Positions 1 through 5,634 of a stretch of DNA of 6,463 nucleotides are shown here, piece by piece. Where the stretch lies: positions 1-6,463 of the forward strand of contig CAJLRT010000066.1 in assembly GCA_905209135.1 (NCBI GenBank), in the 5' to 3' direction. Below the pieces are notes generated by a model. The model worked only from the letters and a program-made list of their open reading frames with translations, ran no database searches and was not told where the DNA came from. The stretch is from an uncultured Eubacteriales bacterium (GTDB lineage Bacteria > Bacillota > Clostridia > Oscillospirales > UMGS1783). Position 1 is the stretch's first letter. Every line of letters starts with the position of its first letter. The translations under genes were made by a program, and so were the position numbers.

Positions 1-166
1 GCGCGGGCAGGGGCGCGGGCGCAAGGCGTGGGCGTGGGGGCGCAGGCGCGGGCACAGGGCGCAGGCGCAGGCGTGGGCGTGGGCGTGGGGGCGCAGGTAC
101 GGAGCGCAGGCGCGGGGCGCGGGGCGCAGGGCACGGGGGCAGGGCACGGGCGCGGGGTGCAGGGCG
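1..166. repeat. G-rich low-complexity tract with G-quadruplex potential
   Basis: The plus strand is almost entirely G, C and A in short degenerate units such as GGGCGT, GGCGCA and GGGCAC. GGGCGT-type units occur in tandem around 71-91. Between 114 and 164 there are eight consecutive runs of three or more G separated by loops of 2-4 bases, which is a strong G-quadruplex pattern. At least two plus-strand frames are open through the tract, as expected for DNA nearly free of T, so open frames here say nothing about coding. No start, ribosome binding site or recognisable protein is visible. It could be intergenic repeat DNA or the low-complexity end of a gene entering from the left; I favour non-coding. 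Confidence 0.6.
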
Positions 167-167
167 C

Positions 168-201
168 AAAACGGCCCGGACGCGAAATCGCGTCCGGGCC
201 G
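168..201 (-). terminator. Intrinsic terminator of the phosphodiesterase-adhesin operon
   Basis: A perfect 13-bp stem (172-184 with 189-201) encloses the four-base loop AAAT. Read on the minus strand, the stem is followed directly by TTTT (168-171). This GC-rich hairpin with a short U-tract lies about 120 bp downstream of the adhesin stop codon and is the first good terminator after it. The interval 202-321 holds no gene; it shows only small hairpins (for example CATACG at 243-248 with CGTATG at 258-263) without a U-tract. On the plus strand no T-run follows the stem, so it works best for minus-strand transcripts. Confidence 0.8.
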
Positions 202-321
202 GCCTGACAGGAAATACGCCGGGCTGGAATCAGTGGGAGGATCATACGACAGGGGGGCGTATGTGCACTGCGCTTTCCCGCAGGATGGAAGATAGCTGTG
301 CCGGGGCAGAGCTGCGCGGGG

Positions 322-2958
322 CTATGCTCTGTTCAGTTTCTTTTTCCATATGAGCGCTGCGGCGCCGCAGGCGGACAGGAGAAGCAGTCCGCACCAGAGC
401 GCGACGCTGCCGTCGCCCGTACTGGGGCTGCCGTCGCCCGTACTGGGGCTGCCGTCGCCCGTGCTGGGGCTGCCGCCGTTTCCAAGGGCGGGCAGGACGG
501 TCTGTTCCTGCGTGAGCTCTTTCGTCATCGCTTCGTCGGCAAACAGCCTGCCGCATGCAAGGCAGCGCCAGTACTCGATATTGCCCGGCTCCGCCGCGGT
601 GGGTTCGACGCGGGCCACCTTTTCAGGGGTGTGCGCCGCGAGCGGCGTGGCGACGTCCGCCTCGTCTATCGGGGTTGCGCAGGCCGCGTCGGCAAAGAGC
701 ATGCCGCAGGCGCAGCGCCAGTATTCAATATTGCCGGTCTCCGTGCATGTGGCGGCCTTTGCGGGGACGCGTTCGGCGCTGTGCGTGATGGTCGCCGTCA
801 GGCCCTCGGGCTGTACGAGCACGTAGTTTGCGGCCTTTTCGCCGGTCAGAACAATATTTGTCACCACGGGTTTATCCTCACCCACGGCCGTATCCGCCAG
901 CTTGCCTTTGCCCAGTTCAAAGCCCACTTCGTCATTGTAGAGGACGCCGCTGAGCGCGCCGCCGGTCAGCACGACTTCGTCCGTGCCGTCACAGGCTCTG
1001 TCCTCCGCCTGCACGCCGGTGATCGTGAGCTCGACCGGCTTGATATTCACTGTGTATTCGCCGCCTGTCGCGTCATAGGCGTCGACATAGTAGAGCTCGT
1101 TCCCGGCGTTGTCGGTGGCGGTGTAGCGGAAATATTTGAGGCGGTACACGCCGCTGTCCGCCACGCCTTTCAGCCAGATCACATTCGGCCACTCATAGCC
1201 CTCCGAATCCATATAATAGCTCTCGGGCACTTCGGTCCAGCCGTCGCCGGTCTTTTTCTCGAATACGGCCCGGCCGCCTTCATACCCGTCGTTCCTGCCG
1301 GCTACATAATGGCCGCTCAGGCCCATCATGCTTATAATATTGAAGTAGGGGTCGCCGTACGAGAGGTCCGCCGCGCTGTTCACTACGCTGCCGGCGGAGA
1401 TATTCCCGACCGTCAGTTTGCAGTACACGGTGTAGCTCTCCCCGGCTTTGCCGTCAGGGAATTCCGCGGCCTGCGTGAATGCCGCGTCGCCGAACCACAT
1501 CTCGCCGTTGCTCGGCACGTACAGGCTGCCCTTCTGCGCCGCGAGCAGCACAAACGCTCTGAAGTGGGTTGCAAACTCGCCTGTGGCGGGGAAGGCGTTC
1601 GACGGGTCGTCCACCATATATTCCACCGCGCCCATGACCATGCCCGCGTTTGTCTTATAGACGACGGTAAAGGTTTCGATCGTCACGCTCCCGCCGGCCG
1701 GAACGTCCTCGCCGTTGGCGGTGACGCTGCCCGTGCCGCTGTTGGAAACGGTGACGTCGCCGGGAATGCCGGTGAGCGCAACGTCGCCCTGCAGAATGTC
1801 GATCGTATCGCCGGAGGCCGCGGCCGCGGCGCCGGCGGCTACGTCCGCGCCGACATAGTACGCGGTGCCGCCGCCCGACGAGAGGCCGAGCACGGCGGCG
1901 TCAGGGTCCGCAAAGGCCAGGGGAGACGCCGTATACGAGCCGCCGGAGACGGAGAGCACGTCGCTTTCCTGCTCGCCCGCATCCGCGCCGCTCATCAGCA
2001 CCGCAACGGCGGGCGCGTCGAACGCGCCGCCGAGGATGGTATTGTCCGGATTGTGCCGGCCGCTGAACACCGCCGCGCCGGCTGTGACGGAGGGGCCTGT
2101 CCCGTCCGCCGCGCCGATGGTGGCGCACTTGGTCTGGAACGCATAGGTGCCCGCGTCGATCGTGCCGCCGGTCACCTTGACTTCGACAGAAGAATCCACA
2201 GAATAAACGCCTACGCCGTCGGATTCGATCGTACCGGCGGAGATCTCGACGGCCTGGGCGCTGACATTGGCGCGCAGGGCGCCGTTGCTGCCCGTGTCGG
2301 ATATTACGCCGCCCGTCTGCGCAAAGGAGCCGTTGTTCACATACACCGCGTTGGCGAGGCTGCCGTCGCCCGTGTTCTCAATCCGGCCCGTGCCGGAGAG
2401 CGTGAGGCTGCCGCTGCTGCCGTTGACCTGCGCCGCATGCCCGCCGGAGGCGGAATTTTTCAGCGTGCCGCCGGTCACGGACCCGCCGCCACCGTTGAGC
2501 ATCAGCGCCTGGCTGCCGGCGGTGTTTTCAACCGTGCCGCCGCTCATGGAAAACACGCCGCCGCCGTTGACAAATATGAGCGCATGGCCGCCGCTTTGCG
2601 CGCCGCTGTCGGTAATCAGGCCGCCGCCGGCGCTGTCCTCCAGCGCAAGCGTGCCGCCGCTGAAAACAAAGTAGGCCTTGTCGCTGTATCCGGAGGGCGC
2701 AAGGGTCACCTTGTGGCCGTTCAGGTCCAGCGTGAGCGCGCTGCGGACCTCTGTTTGACCCGTGACGGTGACGTCGGTCGTCAGCCGGTATGTACCGCTG
2801 GAGGGCAGGGCGTTCGCATTGGTCCAGTCCGCGTATTCCGCCGCCTGCGCGGGCGCGGGCAGAAGCGTAAGGACCATGGCCATGGCCATGAAAAGAACCG
2901 CCAGCCGTAAAACCGTTTTCCTCACCGGTAGAATCACGGCCCTTGCCTGTGTTTTCAT
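322..2958 (-). CDS. Secreted adhesin-like surface protein with SPxTG sortase anchor
   Basis: 878 residues, predicted to be exported and attached to the cell wall. The N-terminus has a basic segment, a hydrophobic core (about 18-33) and a likely signal-peptidase site after AQA or AQAA (37-40). Residues 70-345 are rich in GGT/SGGT/TGGxI turns with regular spacing, typical of a right-handed parallel beta-helix (pectate-lyase-like fold). Residues 430-640 are not recognised; their later part looks Ig-like. Residues 640-727 resemble a YDG-type domain (xCDGTD, then LTGGALSG, ending GLTATIT). Two related repeats follow (731-777 and 778-824), each with the core GNIEYWRC and paired cysteines: C749/C751 in the first, C799/C802 in the second. 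The C-terminus is three SPSTGDG units (830-850), a hydrophobic helix (about 852-870) and a WKKK tail, the layout of a cell-wall sorting signal with SPSTG in place of LPxTG. SPxTG-type motifs are substrates of sortase B in Clostridioides difficile. No sortase gene is in this window. The start is set by a strong ribosome binding site. Ligand unknown; the adhesin role is inferred. Confidence 0.85.
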   Translation of the reverse strand: MKTQARAVILPVRKTVLRLAVLFMAMAMVLTLLPAPAQAAEYADWTNANALPSSGTYRLTTDVTVTGQTEVRSALTLDLNGHKVTLAPSGYSDKAYFVFSGGTLALEDSAGGGLITDSGAQSGGHALIFVNGGGVFSMSGGTVENTAGSQALMLNGGGGSVTGGTLKNSASGGHAAQVNGSSGSLTLSGTGRIENTGDGSLANAVYVNNGSFAQTGGVISDTGSNGALRANVSAQAVEISAGTIESDGVGVYSVDSSVEVKVTGGTIDAGTYAFQTKCATIGAADGTGPSVTAGAAVFSGRHNPDNTILGGAFDAPAVAVLMSGADAGEQESDVLSVSGGSYTASPLAFADPDAAVLGLSSGGGTAYYVGADVAAGAAAAASGDTIDILQGDVALTGIPGDVTVSNSGTGSVTANGEDVPAGGSVTIETFTVVYKTNAGMVMGAVEYMVDDPSNAFPATGEFATHFRAFVLLAAQKGSLYVPSNGEMWFGDAAFTQAAEFPDGKAGESYTVYCKLTVGNISAGSVVNSAADLSYGDPYFNIISMMGLSGHYVAGRNDGYEGGRAVFEKKTGDGWTEVPESYYMDSEGYEWPNVIWLKGVADSGVYRLKYFRYTATDNAGNELYYVDAYDATGGEYTVNIKPVELTITGVQAEDRACDGTDEVVLTGGALSGVLYNDEVGFELGKGKLADTAVGEDKPVVTNIVLTGEKAANYVLVQPEGLTATITHSAERVPAKAATCTETGNIEYWRCACGMLFADAACATPIDEADVATPLAAHTPEKVARVEPTAAEPGNIEYWRCLACGRLFADEAMTKELTQEQTVLPALGNGGSPSTGDGSPSTGDGSPSTGDGSVALWCGLLLLSACGAAALIWKKKLNRA
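406..468 (-). repeat. Three tandem 21-bp units encoding SPSTGDG
   Basis: Units at 406-426, 427-447 and 448-468 are identical except for one base in the third (G at 463 where the others have A). Each encodes the seven residues SPSTGDG, so the sorting-type motif appears three times in a row. Only the last copy is at the usual distance from the membrane helix. Because 21 is a multiple of three, gain or loss of a unit would keep the frame. Confidence 0.9.
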
Positions 2959-2966
2959 GTTATTCT

Positions 2967-2972
2967 CTCCTT
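2967..2972 (-). promoter_or_regulatory. Ribosome binding site of the adhesin gene
   Basis: AAGGAG on the minus strand sits eight bases before the ATG at 2958, in the 34-bp gap after the phosphodiesterase stop codon. No promoter is visible in this short gap, which supports co-transcription of the two genes. Confidence 0.85.
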
Positions 2973-2992
2973 ATAATAAAAATATGGAAACT

Positions 2993-4330
2993 TTATGATA
3001 TGTTCCGCATTTCCGCAGGCAAGACGCGGGGGCTGTCCCTGTCCAGAAGCGGGTCGGCCGCAGGCGTGGCGCGCTCCATCAGCGCAATAAACTGCGGCGC
3101 GGGCATCGGCTTGTAGAAGTAATAGCCCTGGACCAGGTCGCAGCCGATTTCACGCATGTAATCCCATTGGGCCCTGGTCTCCACTCCCTCCGCGACCACC
3201 AGCAGGTCCAGCCGCTTTGCCATGCCGACGACGGATTCCAGGATCACGCGCGCCTTGGGGTTCGCGCCGATGTCGGAAAGAAACGTACGGTCCACCTTCA
3301 GCACGTCTACGGGATAGTCCTTGAGCATGCCGAGAGAGGATTCGCCGCTGCCGAAATCGTCCATCAGCACCTTAAAGCCGAACGCGTGCAGCTTTGTGAT
3401 CGCACGCTGCACGGGGGCCGGGTCGGCCGCATAGGACGACTCGGTGATCTCTATGCGCAGGTAGTCCGGCGGAACGCCGTGCCGGCAGACGGTTGCATAC
3501 AGGTCCTCAAACGAGCTCGCGTCGTAAAACTCGGCTTTGGAGACGTTGAGCGCGACGGGCACGGTCTGTTCGCCCGCGGCCAGCCGCTTGCCGACTGTGG
3601 CGCAGACCTCCTCCCACACATAGCGGTCCAGCGCGCTGATCAGGCCGTTGCGCTCAAACTGCGGGACAAACCTGGCGGGGACAAGCAGGCCCCGCTGCGG
3701 ATGGTTCCAGCGGATCAGGGCTTCCGCGCCCGTGACCATGCCGTCCGCCGCGCGGCAGATGGGCTGGTAGTACACCTCGAACTGCTTTTCCCGGATTGCG
3801 GTTGCAAAGTCCATATTGAGCTGCTGCTCCTCGACAATCGCATCCCACATGCTCTCGTCAAACCAGACGCAGGGCTTGAGATAGCTGTCGCGCGCGCACT
3901 CCATGGCGACGAGCGCTTTGTCCGCCATCATTTCCAGGGGCAGTTCGCGGTTCTCGATCCGGTACGCGCCGCAGCAGGCGAAAAAGTGGTACTCCGCGCC
4001 GCCGGCGATATAGCGGATGACGGAGACGGACTCCCATGCGCCGTCCGCAAGCCGCCGCGCGGGCACAAGGCAGAGAAAGCGGTCCTGCTCAATACGGCCG
4101 CAGGCGGACAAATCGCCGCCGAACTCCTTCTGGAGCGTTTCCCCAAACTCGATCAGTATCCGGCTGCCGGCGCTGTGGCCGAACATATCGTTGATGACTT
4201 TAAGCTGCCGGATGTTCCAGTAAAGCAGGCAAAACCCTTCTTCCGGGTTCTGCCCCAAAAGCTGCGCGGCTGCCTTGTAAAACCCGCTTTTGTTATAGAG
4301 GCCGGTTAAATTGTCGATACAGGACGCCAT
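2993..4330 (-). CDS. Degenerate GGDEF-EAL protein, likely c-di-GMP phosphodiesterase
   Basis: 445 residues from the preferred start. It should hydrolyse the second messenger c-di-GMP to pGpG in the cytosol; there is no signal peptide, membrane helix or separate sensor domain. Residues 1-160 form a GGDEF-type domain (DNLTGLYNK at 6-14), but the signature loop reads RIEQDRF (79-85) instead of GGDEF, so cyclase activity is unlikely; a regulatory role is possible. Residues 180-420 form an EAL domain with every usual metal-binding and catalytic position: EAL at 203-205, N262 in LNVS, E294 in EITE, D324-D325 in DDFGSGESSL, K345 in LKVD, E381 in VAEGVET and Q401 in QGYY. The frame is open upstream to an ATG at 4408, and another ATG lies at 4357, but only the ATG at 4330 has a good ribosome binding site and it begins just before the GGDEF fold. 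It is the first gene of a two-gene operon with the adhesin, and its likely promoter lies in the invertible segment. Confidence 0.92.
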   Translation of the reverse strand: MASCIDNLTGLYNKSGFYKAAAQLLGQNPEEGFCLLYWNIRQLKVINDMFGHSAGSRILIEFGETLQKEFGGDLSACGRIEQDRFLCLVPARRLADGAWESVSVIRYIAGGAEYHFFACCGAYRIENRELPLEMMADKALVAMECARDSYLKPCVWFDESMWDAIVEEQQLNMDFATAIREKQFEVYYQPICRAADGMVTGAEALIRWNHPQRGLLVPARFVPQFERNGLISALDRYVWEEVCATVGKRLAAGEQTVPVALNVSKAEFYDASSFEDLYATVCRHGVPPDYLRIEITESSYAADPAPVQRAITKLHAFGFKVLMDDFGSGESSLGMLKDYPVDVLKVDRTFLSDIGANPKARVILESVVGMAKRLDLLVVAEGVETRAQWDYMREIGCDLVQGYYFYKPMPAPQFIALMERATPAADPLLDRDSPRVLPAEMRNIS

Positions 4331-4338
4331 GACGCGTT

Positions 4339-4344
4339 CCTCCT
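4339..4344 (-). promoter_or_regulatory. Ribosome binding site that sets the phosphodiesterase start
   Basis: AGGAGG on the minus strand is eight bases before the ATG at 4330. The two upstream in-frame ATGs (4357 and 4408) have no comparable site, and the one at 4408 lies inside the invertible segment. The shorter protein is therefore preferred. Confidence 0.88.
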
Positions 4345-4374
4345 CTTGATTCTTCATGAAAGGCAAAACCCGAC

Positions 4375-4403
4375 ACAACATAATGTTGATTATGTAGTAA
4401 AAA
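4375..4403. repeat. Left inverted repeat (IRL) of the putative invertible promoter
   Basis: 29 bp, an exact reverse complement of 4610-4638. Each copy contains an internal dyad, ACATAAT (4378-4384) and ATTATGT (4389-4395) around the four bases GTTG, and an overlapping near-palindrome CAACAT-A-ATGTTG (4376-4388). Inverted core arms around a short centre are usual for tyrosine recombinase crossover sites. In the orientation shown this copy lies in the 5' leader of the phosphodiesterase mRNA. The repeat match ends sharply: the flanking bases on both sides differ between the copies. Confidence 0.93.
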
Positions 4404-4431
4404 ACCATTTACATAATAAAGATTCAGATTT

Positions 4432-4460
4432 ATTATAGCATACACTTCTTTATAAAACAA
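4432..4460 (-). promoter_or_regulatory. SigmaA-type promoter with extended -10, facing the operon
   Basis: On the minus strand the -35 is TTGTTT (4455-4460), the spacer is exactly 17 bp, and the -10 is a perfect TATAAT (4432-4437) preceded by TGC (extended -10, 4438-4440). Transcription should begin near 4425, giving a leader of about 95 nt that crosses the left repeat before the start codon at 4330. The repeat's internal dyad could form a hairpin in this leader. No other comparable promoter is seen upstream of the operon, so its orientation should decide expression. Confidence 0.85.
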
Positions 4461-4503
4461 TGATTTTAGACAAAAAATGACATAAAGGGCAAAAAACCGC
4501 AGG

Positions 4504-4549
4504 AAAAACCAGGCCGGCATCAGGTTGAGACAATCCCGGCTTGGTTTTT
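4504..4549. terminator. Bidirectional terminator-like hairpin inside the invertible segment
   Basis: AAAAACCAGGCCGG (4504-4517) pairs with CCGGCTTGGTTTTT (4536-4549) over 14 positions with one G-U wobble in plus-strand RNA, around an 18-base loop. An A-tract precedes and a T-tract follows in both directions; in minus-strand RNA one pair becomes a mismatch. As written it can stop recombinase transcripts before they reach the operon promoter. In the inverted state its better orientation would face the operon. The left arm AAAAACCAGG also matches CCTGGTTTTT at 4562-4571 perfectly, so an alternative fold is possible. Confidence 0.65.
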
Positions 4550-4590
4550 AGCGCCTTTTTTCCTGGTTTTTGCAGCGCTGAAAAAAATAT

Positions 4591-4614
4591 GGCTGCAATT
4601 CTTACAGCCTTTTT
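4591..4614 (+). terminator. Short terminator-like hairpin next to the right repeat
   Basis: GGCTG (4591-4595) and CAGCC (4605-4609) form a 5-bp stem with a 9-base loop, followed directly by TTTTT (4610-4614), which is also the edge of the right repeat. On the minus strand the stem is followed after a few bases by a run of seven T. The stem is short, so strength is uncertain. After inversion it would sit just upstream of the operon, facing it. Confidence 0.4.
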
Positions 4615-4638
4615 ACTACATAATCAACATTATGTTGT
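4610..4638. repeat. Right inverted repeat (IRR) of the putative invertible promoter
   Basis: This is an exact 29-bp reverse complement of 4375-4403. The recombinase stop codon (4630-4632) and its last two sense codons lie within it. Because both copies are identical, exchange between them would leave the recombinase coding end unchanged. The internal dyad is ACATAAT (4618-4624) and ATTATGT (4629-4635) around CAAC. Confidence 0.93.
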
Positions 4639-5463
4639 CAGAATGATCTGGACCCGTTCCAGTCGGCTTCGGTGCTGCCAGCCCGAATCGATGGTGTATA
4701 TCCGCGTGGTATTGATACTGCTGTGACCAAGCAGGTCCGCCAGGCGCACAATGTCCTTTTCAATGCTGTAAAACGTACGCGCGAACAGGTGGCGCAGGTT
4801 GTGCGGAAACACCTTGTCCGGCGAAACGCCGGCCGACGCGCACAGCGCTTTCATCTCCCGCCATATATTGCTGCGGTTGAGCGGCGCGCCGTTTTTGCTC
4901 ACAAATACCGGCCCGGTTTTCAGGCCGGTTTTTTTGATGCGTTCCTTTAACGTTTTCTGCAGGGACGAGGGGATGAATATGACCCTTGTCTTGTTCTTGC
5001 AGCTGACGACGGCCTTGCCCGCATACACCGCCTCTACCGTGATATACTGCAGTTCGCTCACCCGGATTCCCGTGCCGCAGATCGTTTGCAGCACAAGGGC
5101 CAGGCGCGTGCCGCCCGCCGCCTTCACCAGCCGCTGGTATTCCTGCCGGGTCAGCTCGCGCTGTTCGCTGCAGAAGATCTGGCGCTGAATTTTCAGGAGC
5201 TTTACGCAGCAGTGCGCCTGCCCGGTGTAACGCAGAAAGCTGTTGACGGACACCAGCATGGAATTGACGCTTGCGGGCGCGTACCGCGCCGCCAGGTATT
5301 CCTTGAATGCGATCATCTGATCCTTGCCGATTTCGCCGCCGGTCATATAGTTCAAAAAGGCGCGCACATCGCGCATGTATTTCTCTATTGTAGCCTGGCT
5401 CTTTTCTTCGTGATGCAGATACTGTTCAAATTCTGTCAGATTTTTTTCATGGTTGGGATTCAT
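4630..5463 (-). CDS. Tyrosine site-specific recombinase, candidate promoter invertase
   Basis: 277 residues from the preferred start, the usual length for a compact XerC/XerD-like recombinase. Residues 7-80 match the N-terminal SAM-like core-binding domain; 103-277 are the catalytic domain. The full active-site set is visible: R134 in GTGIRVSEL, a lysine in the CKNKTR hairpin (K156 or K158), H221 and R224 in HNLRHLF, H247 in LLGHSS, and the nucleophile Y256 in TTRIYT. Such enzymes cut and rejoin DNA through a phosphotyrosine link. Its 3' end lies inside one of two perfect inverted repeats that enclose a promoter, so the likely job is inverting that promoter. A longer frame opens at 5550, but the ATG at 5463 has a strong ribosome binding site (GGAGG, nine bases upstream). 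A divergent GntR-type regulator lies upstream and may control it. It could instead be a housekeeping or element-borne integrase, but no other mobile-element gene is visible. Confidence 0.93.
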   Translation of the reverse strand: MNPNHEKNLTEFEQYLHHEEKSQATIEKYMRDVRAFLNYMTGGEIGKDQMIAFKEYLAARYAPASVNSMLVSVNSFLRYTGQAHCCVKLLKIQRQIFCSEQRELTRQEYQRLVKAAGGTRLALVLQTICGTGIRVSELQYITVEAVYAGKAVVSCKNKTRVIFIPSSLQKTLKERIKKTGLKTGPVFVSKNGAPLNRSNIWREMKALCASAGVSPDKVFPHNLRHLFARTFYSIEKDIVRLADLLGHSSINTTRIYTIDSGWQHRSRLERVQIILTT

Positions 5464-5472
5464 GGTCAACTT

Positions 5473-5477
5473 CCTCC
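5473..5477 (-). promoter_or_regulatory. Ribosome binding site that sets the recombinase start
   Basis: GGAGG on the minus strand is nine bases before the ATG at 5463. The upstream in-frame ATG at 5550 lacks such a site, and starting there would use up most of the divergent promoter region. Confidence 0.85.
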
Positions 5478-5487
5478 GTGGGCATAA

Positions 5488-5495
5488 TGTTAACA
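5488..5495. promoter_or_regulatory. Candidate GntR-type operator, TGTTAACA
   Basis: This 8-bp perfect palindrome fits the general GntR-family pattern yGT-N-ACr. It lies about 25 bp before the recombinase start codon, where a bound repressor could block transcription. A second site of the same form (TGTAAACA) lies 70 bp away. The regulator encoded next door is the natural candidate, but this is inference from pattern alone. Confidence 0.3.
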
Positions 5496-5556
5496 CTATC
5501 ATTCCCGAATGGTATGTATAGTATCCAATGAAATGCGCATATGATCCCATTCCTTA

Positions 5557-5566
5557 TTGTAAACAA
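5557..5566. promoter_or_regulatory. Candidate GntR-type operator, TTGTAAACAA
   Basis: The half-sites TTGT and ACAA flank a two-base centre and match the GntR-family pattern. On the minus strand the site contains TTTACA, a possible -35 for the recombinase gene, with a weak -10-like TATGCG or CATATG about 16 bp downstream. No convincing promoter for either divergent gene could be fixed in 5464-5639. Confidence 0.3.
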
Positions 5567-5600
5567 GCTCCCTGAATAAACAAGGCCTGTCTGGGCACAT

Positions 5601-5627
5601 TAGCATATAGGTTTAAAAAATATGCTA
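5601..5627. promoter_or_regulatory. 8-bp dyad upstream of the GntR-type gene
   Basis: TAGCATAT (5601-5608) and ATATGCTA (5620-5627) are perfect inverted arms separated by 11 AT-rich bases, ending 12 bp before the start codon at 5640. The position suits an autoregulatory operator or a small leader hairpin just ahead of the ribosome binding site. Confidence 0.45.
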
Positions 5628-5628
5628 T

Positions 5629-5634
5629 GAGGTG
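5629..5634 (+). promoter_or_regulatory. Ribosome binding site of the GntR-type gene
   Basis: GAGGTG lies five bases before the ATG at 5640. It is closer to the start than ideal but is the only purine-rich site here, and the reading frame it serves stays open to the right edge and begins with a recognisable DNA-binding domain. Confidence 0.65.

Larger units (their letters stand above)
4404..4609. other. Putative invertible promoter segment (phase switch)
   Basis: This 206-bp AT-rich segment lies exactly between the two 29-bp inverted repeats and contains no gene. It carries a strong minus-strand promoter near its left end and terminator-like hairpins in its right half. As written, the promoter faces the phosphodiesterase-adhesin operon, the ON state. 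Site-specific recombination between the repeats would invert it, turning the promoter towards the recombinase 3' end and placing the hairpins before the operon. The adjacent tyrosine recombinase is the obvious candidate enzyme. The repeats and promoter are seen directly; inversion is inferred. A further copy of the arm sequence ACATAAT occurs at 4411-4417, just inside the left repeat, and could be an accessory binding site. Confidence 0.82.

Noticed and set aside
1..166. CRISPR array
   Set aside because: The units are short, degenerate and contiguous, with no regular repeat-spacer structure.
1..204. Tail of a Gly/Ala-rich protein entering from the left on the plus strand
   Set aside because: A frame is open to a TGA at 205-207, but other frames are also open because the DNA has almost no T. 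The frame runs straight through the terminator hairpin, so coding is not supported.
298..2910. 870-codon open frame on the plus strand opposite the adhesin gene
   Set aside because: It is antisense to a gene with a signal peptide, recognisable domains, a sorting signal and a strong ribosome binding site. Its translation is Arg/Ala/Gly-rich without family features, as expected opposite GC-rich coding DNA.
3167..4309. 380-codon open frame on the plus strand opposite the phosphodiesterase
   Set aside because: It mirrors a gene with a full set of EAL motifs and has no recognisable domain of its own.
4331..4408. Longer phosphodiesterase starting at 4408 inside the invertible segment, which would make inversion change the protein N-terminus
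   Set aside because: No ribosome binding site precedes the ATGs at 4408 or 4357, while the ATG at 4330 has AGGAGG at ideal spacing. The extra residues would just be translated repeat DNA.
4331..4425. c-di-GMP riboswitch in the phosphodiesterase leader
   Set aside because: The leader is only about 95 nt, and a third of it is the inverted repeat. I could not see conserved elements of either c-di-GMP riboswitch class.
4541..4726. Small plus-strand open frame crossing the right repeat
   Set aside because: It runs through terminator hairpins, the repeat and the recombinase 3' end in antisense, with no ribosome binding site.
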